Shown here: positions 1 to 9,057 of the stretch, in pieces
How positions within the stretch are numbered: the stretch's first letter is position 1
Layout of the letters: every line of letters begins with the position of its first letter
Source of the DNA: Rhodoplanes serenus
Lineage (GTDB): Bacteria; Pseudomonadota; Alphaproteobacteria; Rhizobiales; Xanthobacteraceae
Length of the DNA: 64,000 bases
Assembly (NCBI GenBank): GCA_009720755.1
Contig: WNKV01000002.1
Location: forward strand, 186,001 to 250,000
Direction: 5' to 3'
Made by a program: the position numbers and the translations under genes
Notes under the pieces: model-generated
What the model was told of the DNA's origin: nothing
What the model saw: the letters and a program-made list of their open reading frames with translations, nothing else
Database searches by the model: none

Positions 1-803
1 TGGTGCTCGACCGCGAGCACGTCTCCGCCGCCTACTATCTCGGCCTCGCCGCCAGGCAGGAGGGCCGGCCCGACGAGGCGCGGCGGATATGGGAGGGGCT
101 ACTGGCCCGCGCCCCGGCCGACGCGCCGTGGACCGGCTTCGTCCGCACCGCGCTCGCCGGTCTCGACGGCGCCGAGGAGGACGTGCCGCGCGCCCTGACC
201 GACGAGCAGCGCGCCATGGTGCGCGGCATGATCGATCAGCTCGCCGCCAAGCTGCGCCAGAACGGCGGCGACGTCGACGGCTGGCTGCGGCTGGTGCGCG
301 CCCATATGGTGATGCGCGAGCCCGACAAGGCCCGTGCCGCGCTGGCCGAAGCCCGCAAGGCGCTGGCCGATGCGCCCGACAAGCTGGTCCGTCTCGATGC
401 CGAGGTGCGGTCCTTGCGCATCGAACCAGCCGCCCCCGCCGCACCGGCCGGTCCGCGGGTCGCGGCGCCCGCGGGCGCCCCCGCCGGCCTCGCCTTGCCG
501 GCGCTGCCGGGTGGCGCGCCCGCCTCCGCCACCGCCTCGGCCGACCCGTCCGCCGACCACGACGCCGGCATGCGTGGCCTGGTGGCGCGGCTCGCCGACC
601 GCCTCGCCGCCGACGGCTCCGACGTCGAAGGCTGGATTCGGCTGGTGCGCAGCCACGTCGCGCTCGGCGACCGCGAGCGGGCGACCGCCGCCGTGGTCGA
701 TGCCCGCCGGGCGCTGGCCGGCGCGGCCGACAAGCTCGCCCGTCTCGACACCGTCGTGAAGGAGCTGGGATTGCCTCTTGGATCGTCTGGAGACGCTCGA
801 TGA
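1..803 (+). CDS. ccmI: Cytochrome c biogenesis protein CcmI/CycH, C-terminal part
   Basis: The window opens inside this gene, so the N-terminus and true start are missing. The visible 266 residues begin with a TPR-like segment ([20 protein letters not shown]) and contain two copies of a module with the pattern [14 protein letters not shown] / [14 protein letters not shown], each followed by an alanine-rich helix with a DKLxRLD end. A Pro/Ala linker at about 140-180 separates the copies. CcmI/CycH is the apocytochrome c chaperone of the System I maturation machinery and holds apocytochrome for CcmF/CcmH in the periplasm. Its stop overlaps the ccmE start by 4 bp (ATGA), and the order ccmI-E-F-H matches the rhizobial cycHJKL operon, which supports the assignment more than sequence alone does. 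Confidence 0.85.
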   Translation, partial: VLDREHVSAAYYLGLAARQEGRPDEARRIWEGLLARAPADAPWTGFVRTALAGLDGAEEDVPRALTDEQRAMVRGMIDQLAAKLRQNGGDVDGWLRLVRAHMVMREPDKARAALAEARKALADAPDKLVRLDAEVRSLRIEPAAPAAPAGPRVAAPAGAPAGLALPALPGGAPASATASADPSADHDAGMRGLVARLADRLAADGSDVEGWIRLVRSHVALGDRERATAAVVDARRALAGAADKLARLDTVVKELGLPLGSSGDAR

Positions 804-1318
804 CCCGTAAGCAGCGCCGCGTCGCTCTCCTGGCCGGCGGCCTCGCCGTGCTCGCGGTCGCGGTCGGCCTGGTGCTCACCGCGCTCAACGACACCATCGT
901 GTTCTTCAACTCGCCGACCGACGTGGTGGAGAAGAAGGTGCAGGCCGGCACGCGGCTGCGGATCGGAGGGCTCGTGGCGCCCGGCTCGGTGGAGCGCGGC
1001 GACAATCTCGCGGTCCGCTTCCAGGTGACCGACGGGGCCAATACCATCGCGGTGGCGTATCGCGGCATCCTGCCCGACCTGTTCCGCGAGGGGCAGGGCG
1101 TGATCGCCGAGGGCGTGCTCGACGGCACCGGCGTGAAGGCCGACAGCGTGCTCGCCAAGCACGACGAGAAGTACATGCCGCGCGAGGTGGCCGACGCCCT
1201 CAAGAAGCAGGGGCACTGGCAGAGCGACTACGACAAGAAGGCATCGGAGGGCGGCGCTTCGCCCTCGTCCGCCGGCAGCGCCGCGGCGCCGCCGGCCCGC
1301 GCGGGAGCGACGCCATGA
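800..1318 (+). CDS. ccmE: Cytochrome c maturation heme chaperone CcmE/CycJ
   Basis: This 172-residue membrane-anchored periplasmic protein carries heme from CcmC/D to the CcmF/H ligation complex. A basic N-terminus (MTRKQRR) is followed by one transmembrane helix at about 8-28. The HDEKYMP motif gives His121, the expected covalent heme-binding residue, and Tyr125, the axial ligand. The C-terminal tail after about residue 148 is Ala/Pro/Gly-rich and probably disordered, which is common in the family. The ATG start overlaps the ccmI stop (ATGA), and the stop overlaps the ccmF ATG, so translation of ccmI-E-F is probably coupled. Confidence 0.96.
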   Translation: MTRKQRRVALLAGGLAVLAVAVGLVLTALNDTIVFFNSPTDVVEKKVQAGTRLRIGGLVAPGSVERGDNLAVRFQVTDGANTIAVAYRGILPDLFREGQGVIAEGVLDGTGVKADSVLAKHDEKYMPREVADALKKQGHWQSDYDKKASEGGASPSSAGSAAAPPARAGATP

Positions 1319-3294
1319 TCGCCGAGCTCGGCCACTATGCCCTGGTGCTGGCGCTGGTGCTTGCAGTGGCGCAGGCGACGGTACCGCTCATCGGCCTGCG
1401 CAGCGGCGACCCGGCTCTGCTCGGCGTCGCCAAGCCGGCCGCATTGGTGCAGTTCGCCTTCGTGACGCTGTCCTTCGCGGCGCTCACCGCCTGCTACGTG
1501 CAGTCCGACTTCTCGGTCCTCAACGTCGCCGAGAACTCCCACTCGACGATGCCGCTGATCTACAAGATCACCAGCGTCTGGGGCAACCACGAGGGCTCGA
1601 TGCTCCTGTGGGTGCTGATCCTGGCACTGTTCGGCGCGCTGCTGGCGCTCCTCGGCCGCAACGTGCCGGCGGCGCTGCACGCCGCCGTGCTGTCGATGCA
1701 GGCGATCATCGCCATCGCGTTCTATCTCTTCATCCTGCTCACCTCGAACCCGTTCGCGCGGCTGGCGCAGGCGCCCGTCGAGGGTCGCGATCTCAATCCG
1801 CTGTTGCAGGACATCGGCCTCGCCATCCATCCACCGCTGCTCTATGTCGGCTATGTCGGCTTCTCGGTGTCGTTCTCGTTCGCGGCGGCGGCGCTGCTGA
1901 CCGGCCGCATCGATGCCGCCTGGGCGCGCTGGGTGCGGCCGTGGACGCTGATCGCCTGGATCTTCCTCACCCTCGGGATCTCGATGGGCTCGTACTGGGC
2001 CTATTACGAGCTCGGCTGGGGCGGCTGGTGGTTCTGGGACCCGGTCGAGAACGCCTCGCTGATGCCGTGGCTGGCCGGCACCGCGCTGCTCCACTCCGCC
2101 CTCGTGATGGAGAAGCGCGAGGCCCTGAAGGTGTGGACGATCCTGCTCGCCATCCTCACCTTCTCGCTGTCGCTGATCGGGACCTTCCTGGTCCGCTCGG
2201 GCGTGCTCACCTCGGTGCACTCCTTCGCCACCGATCCGGCTCGCGGCGTCTTCATCCTGATGATCCTGGTGCTGTTCATCGGCGGCAGCCTGACGCTGTT
2301 CGCCTGGCGGGCCCCGATGCTGCGCCAGGGCGGCCTGTTCGCGCCGGTGTCGCGCGAAGGCTCGCTGGTGTTCAACAACCTGTTCCTCACCACCGCCTGT
2401 GCCACGGTGTTCGTCGGCACGCTCTATCCGCTGGCCCTGGAGGCGCTGACCGGCGCCAAGATCTCGGTCGGCGCGCCGTTCTTCAACATGACGTTCGGGC
2501 CGCTGATGGTGCCGCTCTTGATCGCGGTGCCGTTCGGTCCGCTGCTCGCCTGGAAGCGCGGTGATCTGCTCGGCGTCGCCCAGCGGCTGCTCACGGCGCT
2601 CGCGGCCGCCGTGCTGGCCATGGCGGTGACCTTCGCGCTCCAGGGCCGGCCGGTGCTGGCGCCGCTCGGCATCGGGCTCGCGGTGTTCGTCATCGTCGGT
2701 GCCGCGATCGACATCGTCGAGCGCATCGGCTTGTTCCGGCTGCCGGTCGCGATCGCGTGGCGGCGCGCCGTCGGGCTGCCGCGCTCGGCCTGGGGCACCG
2801 CGGTGGCCCATGTGGGGCTCGGCGTCATGCTGCTCGGCGTCGTCGGCGAGTCGCAGTGGAACATCGAGCGCATCACCGCCATGAAGACCGGCGACGTGGC
2901 GACCGTCGGCCGCTACGAGATCGTCTTCGACGGGCTCGACCAGCGCCAGGGATCGAACTATCGCGAGCTGCTGGTGCGCTTCACGGTGCGGGAGGGCGGC
3001 GTGCCGATCGCCACGCTCACGCCGTCCAAGCGCGCCTTCACCAGCCGCGAGATGTCGACCACCGAGGCGGCGCTGATGCGCCATGGCGTCGGCCAGCTCT
3101 ACGTGTCGCTCGGCGATCTCGAGCCGGACGGCCGGGTGGCGGTGCGCGCCTACGACAAGCCGCTGGTGCTGCTGATCTGGATCGGCACGCTGGTGATGTC
3201 GGTGGGCGGCGGCCTGTCGCTGTCCGACCGCCGGCTTCGTGTCGGTGCGCCGCGGCCGTCCAAGGCCCGGCTCGCAGCCCAGCCGGCGGAGTGA
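1315..3294 (+). CDS. ccmF: Cytochrome c heme lyase subunit CcmF/CycK
   Basis: This 659-residue polytopic inner-membrane protein joins heme from holo-CcmE to apocytochrome c in the CcmFHI complex. Hydrophobic segments run through most of the length. The family's WWD heme-handling motif is visible at about residues 234-256 ([19 protein letters not shown]). A large periplasmic loop lies near the C-terminus at about 505-610, followed by a final helix. Length is normal for the family (about 640-660). The start is the ATG that overlaps the ccmE stop. Confidence 0.97.
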   Translation: MIAELGHYALVLALVLAVAQATVPLIGLRSGDPALLGVAKPAALVQFAFVTLSFAALTACYVQSDFSVLNVAENSHSTMPLIYKITSVWGNHEGSMLLWVLILALFGALLALLGRNVPAALHAAVLSMQAIIAIAFYLFILLTSNPFARLAQAPVEGRDLNPLLQDIGLAIHPPLLYVGYVGFSVSFSFAAAALLTGRIDAAWARWVRPWTLIAWIFLTLGISMGSYWAYYELGWGGWWFWDPVENASLMPWLAGTALLHSALVMEKREALKVWTILLAILTFSLSLIGTFLVRSGVLTSVHSFATDPARGVFILMILVLFIGGSLTLFAWRAPMLRQGGLFAPVSREGSLVFNNLFLTTACATVFVGTLYPLALEALTGAKISVGAPFFNMTFGPLMVPLLIAVPFGPLLAWKRGDLLGVAQRLLTALAAAVLAMAVTFALQGRPVLAPLGIGLAVFVIVGAAIDIVERIGLFRLPVAIAWRRAVGLPRSAWGTAVAHVGLGVMLLGVVGESQWNIERITAMKTGDVATVGRYEIVFDGLDQRQGSNYRELLVRFTVREGGVPIATLTPSKRAFTSREMSTTEAALMRHGVGQLYVSLGDLEPDGRVAVRAYDKPLVLLIWIGTLVMSVGGGLSLSDRRLRVGAPRPSKARLAAQPAE

Positions 3295-3301
3295 GACCGT
3301 G

Positions 3302-3778
3302 ATGCGGACGCTGTCGCTCGTCGTCGTCGCCGTTCTGATGCTCGGCCTGGCCGCTCCAGCCGTGGCCGTGCAGCCCGACGAGATGCTGCCCGACCCGACG
3401 ATGGAGCAGCGCGCCCGCGATCTCTCGCAGCATCTGCGCTGCCTGGTCTGCCAGAACCAGTCGATCGACGATTCCGACGCGGGCCTCGCGCGCGATCTGC
3501 GCCTGCTGGTGCGCGAGCGCCTGAAGGAGGGCGACAGCGACTCCGAGGTGATCGACTTTCTGGTGAAGCGCTACGGCGAGTTCGTGCTGCTGAAGCCGCG
3601 CTTCTCCTGGCACACCGCGCTGCTGTGGGCGGCGCCCGCCGCGGTGCTGCTGGCCGGCGTCGCCGGCCTGGTGGTGGCGCTGCGCCGCCGGCGCGTCGGC
3701 GCGCCCGTGACGGCCACCGCGGCGCCGCCGCTCTCCGACGAGGAGAAGCGCAAGCTCGCCGAGCTGACGAAAGGGTAG
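3302..3778 (+). CDS. ccmH: Cytochrome c maturation thioredoxin-like protein CcmH/CycL
   Basis: This 158-residue protein reduces the CXXCH cysteines of apocytochromes before heme attachment. A signal/anchor peptide spans about 1-22, the conserved LRCLVCQNQ motif at 45-53 supplies the redox pair Cys47/Cys50, and a transmembrane helix lies at about 105-126. It is the short CcmH form without a CcmI domain, as expected where a separate ccmI exists. The ATG at 3302 was chosen because it gives a clean signal peptide. The in-frame GTG at 3299 is equally close, and the longer frame from 3239 overlaps ccmF heavily. This is the last gene of the maturation operon here; the degP often found next in rhizobia is absent. 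Confidence 0.95.
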   Translation: MRTLSLVVVAVLMLGLAAPAVAVQPDEMLPDPTMEQRARDLSQHLRCLVCQNQSIDDSDAGLARDLRLLVRERLKEGDSDSEVIDFLVKRYGEFVLLKPRFSWHTALLWAAPAAVLLAGVAGLVVALRRRRVGAPVTATAAPPLSDEEKRKLAELTKG

Positions 3779-4352
3779 GGCGGGCGTATCGTCCGCTTGC
3801 CGCACGAACCGACAAGCACGAGCGTTCCGACGTCGGATGTGTGCCGGAACAGCCGATCGCGGCCGACCGGCACTTCAAGCAGAGACTGCGCGGCGAGCAT
3901 GCCCTGATCAGGATGGTCCAGACGATCCAGATCGCCTCACTCTGACGCCGCGCCTGCCGGTGGCTCGCCGCCGCGAGTGCGTCGGCGGCCGCTGCGCCTC
4001 TTGCCGTTTTCGGTTTCTCCCTTATCCCTCCGCACGGTGCTAATGCTGTGCTGGACCCGCGCCGGGTCGCCGCTCGACGTGCGTGGTGTGGCAGCCCAGC
4101 CCTTGGCTGCGCGTCGTTGCGCTGCGTCGCGGCGACCGTCCGCGGCCCCGTCGGCCGCGAGCGGAGCAGAGTCGGCCGGCCGACACCACCGGCCGAGATC
4201 CGCCCACGCCAGCCGTCACACCAGCCGTCACACCGGCCGTGCGAACGCCGCGACGGCACGGTTGCGTGCCCACCGCCACGCGGTTCATCATCGATGAGGA
4301 TTGAGAGGGGAGGCTTCGCGGAGAAGCATTCGGCCGTCCGAAAGGGAGCCGC
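3779..4352 (+). other. Intergenic region between ccmH and the TRAP genes
   Basis: This 574-bp stretch has no convincing gene. Features seen: a 34-codon frame from GTG 3841 to the stop at 3945 ending in IRMVQTIQIASL, open in its own frame well upstream, with the opposite strand also open across it; an imperfect 12-bp tandem repeat (agccgtcacacc twice, 4211-4234, then a partial third); and a perfect 10-bp palindrome tcatcgatga at 4288-4297, about 55 bp before the TRAP small permease, which could be an operator. A purine-rich ribosome-binding site (aaagggag, 4341-4348) serves the next gene. No terminator with a T-tract was found after ccmH. Confidence 0.5.
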
Positions 4353-4808
4353 ATGGGCCGACTGATCCGCCTCACCCAGCTTCTCGCCGCAGCCTCGCTC
4401 GGCGGGATGGTGGCGGTCGTCACCGTCGACGTGTTCCTCCGCTACGCCTTCAATCGGCCGATCGCCGCCGGCATCGAGCTGGTCGAGCTCGCCATCGTGG
4501 GCACCATCTTCATGGCGCTGCCCGGGGCCTCGGCGCGGCGCATCCACGTATCGATCGACTATCTCGACGACGTGCTGCCGGCCGGCGCCGTCGCGGTGCT
4601 CGACCGCCTGGCAAACGGCGCGGTCGCGGCCGGCCTCGTCTGTCTCGTCTGGCATCTCGTGATTCATGGTCTGCGACTCGCCGAGCGCGGCGAGACCAGC
4701 GCGACGCTCCAGTTCTCCGCCGCGCTTCCGGTCTTCCTGATGGCGGCGGCACTGCTGGCAACCGCGATCGTTCATCTCTGCCTCGCCCTTCTCCCCCGCT
4801 CACCCTGA
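4353..4808 (+). CDS. TRAP transporter small permease (DctQ family)
   Basis: This 151-residue membrane protein has four predicted helices (about 10-30, 45-65, 85-107, 125-147) and the family's RYAFNRPIAAGIELVELA segment near residues 30-47. DctQ subunits pair with the large DctM permease to take up organic acids, driven by the sodium gradient and fed by a periplasmic DctP protein. It is 11 bp upstream of the DctM gene. The matching solute-binding gene is not adjacent: the only DctP in the window is 9 kb downstream at 13790. The ATG at 4353 has an AAGGGAG ribosome-binding site 4 bp upstream. Confidence 0.9.
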   Translation: MGRLIRLTQLLAAASLGGMVAVVTVDVFLRYAFNRPIAAGIELVELAIVGTIFMALPGASARRIHVSIDYLDDVLPAGAVAVLDRLANGAVAAGLVCLVWHLVIHGLRLAERGETSATLQFSAALPVFLMAAALLATAIVHLCLALLPRSP

Positions 4809-4819
4809 CGAAAGCCGCC

Positions 4820-6121
4820 ATGATCGACGCGCTGCTGGCGTTCCTGGTTCTGCTCGCGCTGGCGGCGTGCCGCGTGCCGCTCGCCTTCGCCATGGCCCTC
4901 GTCGGCTTCGGGGCGCTGGCGCTGACCCAGTCGCTGCCGGCGGCGATCTCCTCCACGGTGCAGACCGTGATGCAGACCGGCGGGCTCTACACGCTGTCGG
5001 TGATCCCGCTGTTCACCCTGATGGGCAACCTGGTGACGCGGTCCGGCCTGTCGAAGGAGCTGTACACGGCCGCCTACAGCTTCGTCGGCCACCGGCCGGG
5101 CGGGCTCGCCACCTCCACCATCGTGGCCTGCGCGGGCTTCGGGGCGATCTGCGGCTCGAGCCTGGCGACCGCCGCCACCATGGCGCGGGTGGCGCTGCCC
5201 GAGATGGAGGTGCGCCGCTACAAGCCCGGGCTCGCCACCGCCTCGATCGCGGCGGGCGGGACACTCGGAATCCTCATCCCGCCCTCGGTCATCATGGTCC
5301 TCTACGGGTTGATGACCGACACCAGCATCGGCGCGCTGTTCGCCGCCGGAGTCCTGCCGGGGATCGTCGCGACGCTCTTCTATGTCGGGGCGGTGCGGTG
5401 GACGACCTGGCGCGACCCCGCCGCCGGCCCGCGCGGCGAGCGGGTGTCGCTGCGCGACAGGCTGGTGGCCCTGCGAGAGGTGTGGCGCGTGCTCGCGCTG
5501 TTCGGCGTCGTGCTCGGTGGCATCTACGGCGGAGTGTTCACGCCGACCGAGGCGGCCGGGATCGGTGCGGCGGGCGCCTTCCTGATCGCCCTCGCGCGGC
5601 GCGAGCTGAGGCTCTACGACTACGTCGAGGTGCTGGTCGATTCCGCCTGCACCAGCGCGATGATCTTCGCGGTGTTGCTCGGCGCCCTGATCTTCGCCAA
5701 CTACGTGAACTTCACCTCGATGTCGTCCGATCTCGTGGCGCTGATCGAGGCCCACCGGGTCCATCCGCTGGCCGTGATCTTCATGATGATCGCGATCTAC
5801 GTGCTGCTCGGCTGCCTGCTGGAGAGCATCTCGATGATCGTTCTCACGGTGCCGGTGTTCTATCCGATCGTGCAGGGCCTCGGCTTCGATCTCGTGTGGT
5901 TCGGCATCCTGGTGGTGGTGGTCACCGAGATCAGCCTGATCACCCCGCCGGTGGGGATGAATGTCTTCGTGCTCCGCGCCTTCACGCCGCACGTCCCGAC
6001 CGGCGTGATCTTCCGCGGCCTGGTGCCGTTCGTGGTGGTGGATTTCGTCCGCATCGCGATCCTGGCACTGGTGCCGGCGATCTCGTTGGCGCTGCCGACC
6101 TGGCTGAAGCTGATCCGCTGA
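4820..6121 (+). CDS. TRAP transporter large permease (DctM family)
   Basis: This 433-residue, roughly 12-helix protein is the ion-coupled transport subunit of a TRAP system. Typical DctM features include the N-terminal RVPLAFAMALVGFGAL segment, the GSSLATAATMARVALPEM region near residues 110-130, GTLGILIPPSVIMVLYG near 150, and ISLITPPVGMNVFVLR near the C-terminus. The ATG at 4820 was chosen because it directly follows the DctQ gene and begins with the first membrane helix; the frame is open further upstream only as an overlap. The gene converges with the fumarase gene (42 bp between stops). The substrate cannot be read from the permease; the surrounding catabolic genes suggest an aromatic or dicarboxylic acid. 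Confidence 0.94.
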   Translation: MIDALLAFLVLLALAACRVPLAFAMALVGFGALALTQSLPAAISSTVQTVMQTGGLYTLSVIPLFTLMGNLVTRSGLSKELYTAAYSFVGHRPGGLATSTIVACAGFGAICGSSLATAATMARVALPEMEVRRYKPGLATASIAAGGTLGILIPPSVIMVLYGLMTDTSIGALFAAGVLPGIVATLFYVGAVRWTTWRDPAAGPRGERVSLRDRLVALREVWRVLALFGVVLGGIYGGVFTPTEAAGIGAAGAFLIALARRELRLYDYVEVLVDSACTSAMIFAVLLGALIFANYVNFTSMSSDLVALIEAHRVHPLAVIFMMIAIYVLLGCLLESISMIVLTVPVFYPIVQGLGFDLVWFGILVVVVTEISLITPPVGMNVFVLRAFTPHVPTGVIFRGLVPFVVVDFVRIAILALVPAISLALPTWLKLIR

Positions 6122-6163
6122 AGGCCGTCGAGGCCAGCGGCCGGGCGAGACGGCGAGGCCGCG

Positions 6164-7663
6164 TCAGGCCACCCGGCCGCGCCAGCGCGCCGGGCCGAGC
6201 GTGTGGAGCGAGCGTCCGCCGCTGTCGACCGCCACGGTGACCGGCATGTCCTCGACGGTGAACTCGTAGATCGCCTCCATGCCGAGGTCCTCGAACGCCA
6301 CCACCCGCGCCGCACGAATCGCCCGTGACACCAGAATGGCGGCGCCGCCGACGGCGATCAGATAAGCGGCGCGGTGACGGGCGATGGCCTCGATCGCCGC
6401 CGGCCCCCGTTCGGCCTTGCCGATCATGACGCGCAGCCCGGTCCGCGCCAGCAGCGTCTCGGTGAAGCGATCCATCCGGGTCGCCGTGGTCGGCCCGGCC
6501 GGGCCGATCACTTCGTCGCCCACCGGGTCGACCGGGCCGACATAGTAGATGGCACGGCCGCGCAGATCGACGGGCAGCGGTTCGCCGCGCGCGACGAGAT
6601 CGACCATGCGCTTGTGGGCGGCATCGCGTCCCGTCAGCATCCGGCCCGACAGCAGCAGGGTGTCGCCCGGCACCCAGCGCTCGATCTCGTCCTGAGTGAG
6701 GGCGTCGAGATCGACGCGGCGGGCGAGCCCCGCGGTGCGGTCGAGCACGATCTCGGGCCAGTCGGCGAGATCGGGCGGCGTGAAGGTCGCCGGCCCCGAT
6801 CCGTCGAGCACGAACGAGACGTGCCGGTTGGCGGCGCATTGCGGGATCAGGGCCACTGGCTTCGACGCCGCGTGGGTCGGAAAGGTGCGGAGCTTCACGT
6901 CGACCACGGTGGTGAGGCCGCCGAGACCCTGGGCGCCGATGCCGAGCGCGTTGACGGCCCGGTAGAGGCGGATTCGCATCTCCTCCTCGGCGTCCGCCGG
7001 TCCGCGCGCCAGCAGATCGGGCATGTCGATCGGCGCCAGCAGCGCCTCCTTCGCCATCAGCATCGCCTTCTCGGCGCTGCCCCCGACTCCGAGACCGAGC
7101 AGGCCGGGCGGGCACCAGCCGGCCCCGAGACTCTCGACCGTGCGCAGCACCCACTCCTCGACGTCGTCGGACGGATTGAGCATGGCAAACCGGCTCTTGT
7201 TCTCCGAGCCGCCGCCCTTGGCGGCGATCACCACCGTCACCACCTCGCCGGGGACCACCGCCGTATGGGTCACCGCCGGCGTGTTGTCGCGGGTGTTGCG
7301 CCGCGTGAACAGAGGGTCCGCGATGATCGAGGCGCGCAGCGGATTGGCAGGGTCCCGATAGGCGCGTCGTACGCCTTCATCGACCAGCTCCTCGATCGAG
7401 CGCGCCGTCGCGATCCGCGCGCCGAGCCCGACCCGCACGAACGCATTGACGACGCCGGTATCCTGGCACATCGGCCGGCGGCCGAGCGCCGCGAGGCGCG
7501 AGTTGATCAGAATCTGGCCGATCGCCTCGCGGGCGGCGGGGCTCTGCTCGCGCTCGTGGGCGGCGGCGAGCGCCCGCACGTAGTCGGCCGGATGATAGCA
7601 GGAGATGAACTGCGCCGCGGCGGCGACGCTCGCGACGATGTCGTCCTCGCGGATGACGGTCAT
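6164..7663 (-). CDS. Class I (4Fe-4S) fumarate hydratase, fused alpha and beta domains
   Basis: This 499-residue enzyme interconverts fumarate and malate. Three cysteines expected to hold the oxygen-sensitive 4Fe-4S cluster are visible: Cys66 (RRPMCQDTG), Cys184 (GAGWCPPG) and Cys276 (LIPQCAANRH), with the GGGSENKS segment between the first two. The C-terminal beta domain starts near residue 330 and contains GPAGPTTATRMDRF. The ATG at 7663 was chosen because upstream sequence is shadow coding. Tartrate dehydratases share this fold and cannot be excluded. It lies 43 bp downstream of the GST-type isomerase on the same strand, which suits a role in removing fumarate released by a maleylpyruvate or maleylacetoacetate pathway. 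Confidence 0.92.
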   Translation of the reverse strand: MTVIREDDIVASVAAAAQFISCYHPADYVRALAAAHEREQSPAAREAIGQILINSRLAALGRRPMCQDTGVVNAFVRVGLGARIATARSIEELVDEGVRRAYRDPANPLRASIIADPLFTRRNTRDNTPAVTHTAVVPGEVVTVVIAAKGGGSENKSRFAMLNPSDDVEEWVLRTVESLGAGWCPPGLLGLGVGGSAEKAMLMAKEALLAPIDMPDLLARGPADAEEEMRIRLYRAVNALGIGAQGLGGLTTVVDVKLRTFPTHAASKPVALIPQCAANRHVSFVLDGSGPATFTPPDLADWPEIVLDRTAGLARRVDLDALTQDEIERWVPGDTLLLSGRMLTGRDAAHKRMVDLVARGEPLPVDLRGRAIYYVGPVDPVGDEVIGPAGPTTATRMDRFTETLLARTGLRVMIGKAERGPAAIEAIARHRAAYLIAVGGAAILVSRAIRAARVVAFEDLGMEAIYEFTVEDMPVTVAVDSGGRSLHTLGPARWRGRVA

Positions 7664-7706
7664 GGTCGGTCTCCCGGCGGCGCCCTGGTCGCCGCGCCAG
7701 CGGCAT

Positions 7707-8351
7707 TCAGGCGGCGTCGACCTGCGCGTCCGGCCGGGCCGAGGCGATGGCCGGATGCGCCGCGGCGGTATCGGCCACCCGGACGATGGTCGGAAAGGCG
7801 TCGAGCGGGCACTGGAAGCGCCGCGCGTTGAAGACCTGCGGCACCAGGAAGGCGTCAGCGAGTGTGGGGGTGTCGCCATGGACGTAACGGCCGGTGCGTC
7901 CGGCCCTCGTCATCAGGGCCTCCAGGCCGGCGAAGCCGACCGCCACCCAGTGGCGATACCAGGCGAGCTTCTCGTCTTCGTCATGGCCGAGCGTCTTGGT
8001 CACGTAGTGGAGCACCCGCAGATTGTCGAGCGGGTGGATCTCGCACGCGATGGTCGCCATCACGGCTCGCACATAAGCGCGGGCGACGGGATCGCGCGGC
8101 AGCAGCGGCGGCTCCGGGTGCGTCTCCTCCAGGTACTCGCAGATCGCCGTGGACTGCACCAGAATTGCGTCACCGTCGACCAGCGTCGGCACCAGACCGA
8201 GTGGATTGACGGCGCGGTATTCGGGGCGGTGCTGCTCGCCGCCGTCGCGCAGCATGTGGACGACGGAGGGCTGCCAGGCGAGCCCCTTGAGGGCGAGGAC
8301 GATGCGGACCCGATAGGCCGCCGAGGAGCGGAAATAGGTGTACAGCGTCAC
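7707..8351 (-). CDS. Zeta-class GST: maleylpyruvate/maleylacetoacetate isomerase
   Basis: This 214-residue protein has a glutathione S-transferase fold. The N-terminal thioredoxin-like domain carries the zeta-class active-site motif SSAAYRVRI at about residues 8-16 and a NPLGLVPTLVDGD segment at about 50-62; an all-helical domain follows. Family members use glutathione to isomerise maleylpyruvate to fumarylpyruvate (gentisate pathway) or maleylacetoacetate to fumarylacetoacetate (homogentisate pathway). The start is taken as GTG 8351 (MTLYTYF), which fits family length; no better ATG is near. It pairs with the fumarase downstream and with the FAH-family hydrolase at 14884, the next enzyme in either pathway. 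Confidence 0.9.
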   Translation of the reverse strand: MTLYTYFRSSAAYRVRIVLALKGLAWQPSVVHMLRDGGEQHRPEYRAVNPLGLVPTLVDGDAILVQSTAICEYLEETHPEPPLLPRDPVARAYVRAVMATIACEIHPLDNLRVLHYVTKTLGHDEDEKLAWYRHWVAVGFAGLEALMTRAGRTGRYVHGDTPTLADAFLVPQVFNARRFQCPLDAFPTIVRVADTAAAHPAIASARPDAQVDAA

Positions 8352-8461
8352 GACATGCCTCCGGCCGGCGCGTCCGGCCTGCTGGTCGGCGGACCCGGCG
8401 GCCGCTCCGGGGCCGGACCGCTCATCCGGCCCCATATGATCCGGCGGGGTGGCGGCGCCAA

Positions 8462-8477
8462 TCCTCACTCGTGAGGA
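8462..8477. promoter_or_regulatory. Inverted repeat in the divergent promoter region
   Basis: The arms tcctcac and gtgagga flank a 2-bp centre. They sit 56 bp before the VOC gene and 110 bp before the GST gene on the other strand, inside the only divergent promoter region of this cluster (8352-8532). This is a candidate binding site for the LuxR or LysR regulator encoded further along; no consensus was matched. Confidence 0.35.
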
Positions 8478-8532
8478 ATGCGGACCCGGGCGTTCGGCAG
8501 CTAGCATCCGGCCATCGTCCCGGAGGCTCGTC

Positions 8533-9057
8533 ATGTCCGCCATGGTTCCGATCAACGGCCTGCACCACTTCGCCTATCGCTGCCGCGACGCGGAGGAGAC
8601 GCGGCATTTCTACGAGGACATTCTCGGCCTGCCACTCGTCCACATCGTCAAGTCCGACCATGTGCCGAGCACCGGCGAGTACTGTCCGTTCGTCCACCTG
8701 TTCTTTCAAATGAAGGACGGCTCTCACATCGCCTTCTTCGACCTCGGCGACAACGTGAAGGCGGAGCCGTCGCCCAACACGCCGAACTGGGTGAATCATC
8801 TGGCGCTCGCGGTGTCGTCGACCGAGGAGCTGAAGGAGGCGAAGGTGCGGCTGGAACAGGCCGGCATCCCGATCCTCGGCATCACCGATCACACGTTCAT
8901 CCACTCCATCTACTTCTTCGATCCGAACGGCATCCGGCTGGAGCTGACCACCGACGTCGGCCTCGCCGACTACAAGGAGGCGAAGCGCCGGAGCGCACGA
9001 TCCGATCTCGACTCCTGGACGAAGGAGAAGTCGGAGCGCCTGGGGCTCGCCTCGTGA
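8533..9057 (+). CDS. VOC (glyoxalase/bleomycin-resistance/extradiol dioxygenase) family protein
   Basis: This 174-residue single-unit VOC protein has two beta-alpha-beta-beta-beta modules. Candidate metal ligands are His12 (GLHHFAYRC), His65 (GSHIAFF), His89 (NHLALAV) and Glu137 (IRLELTT), the pattern expected of a divalent-metal site. VOC proteins include lyases, epimerases and extradiol ring-cleaving dioxygenases. Because no other ring-cleaving enzyme is recognisable in a cluster that otherwise encodes isomerase, hydrolase and fumarase steps, this is the leading local candidate for that role, but sequence alone does not show it. The ATG at 8533 gives the natural N-terminus; the stop overlaps the next gene's GTG start by 4 bp. 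Confidence 0.85.
   Translation: MSAMVPINGLHHFAYRCRDAEETRHFYEDILGLPLVHIVKSDHVPSTGEYCPFVHLFFQMKDGSHIAFFDLGDNVKAEPSPNTPNWVNHLALAVSSTEELKEAKVRLEQAGIPILGITDHTFIHSIYFFDPNGIRLELTTDVGLADYKEAKRRSARSDLDSWTKEKSERLGLAS

Noticed and set aside
1228..3084. 618-codon open frame opposite ccmF
   Set aside because: It is extremely rich in Arg, His, Asp and Glu, the typical antisense pattern of a membrane protein in GC-rich DNA.
4353..6121. TRAP permeases as part of a C4-dicarboxylate (succinate/malate) Dct system
   Set aside because: No DctB/DctD regulators or adjacent dctP are present, and the surrounding genes are aromatic-type catabolic; the substrate is left open.
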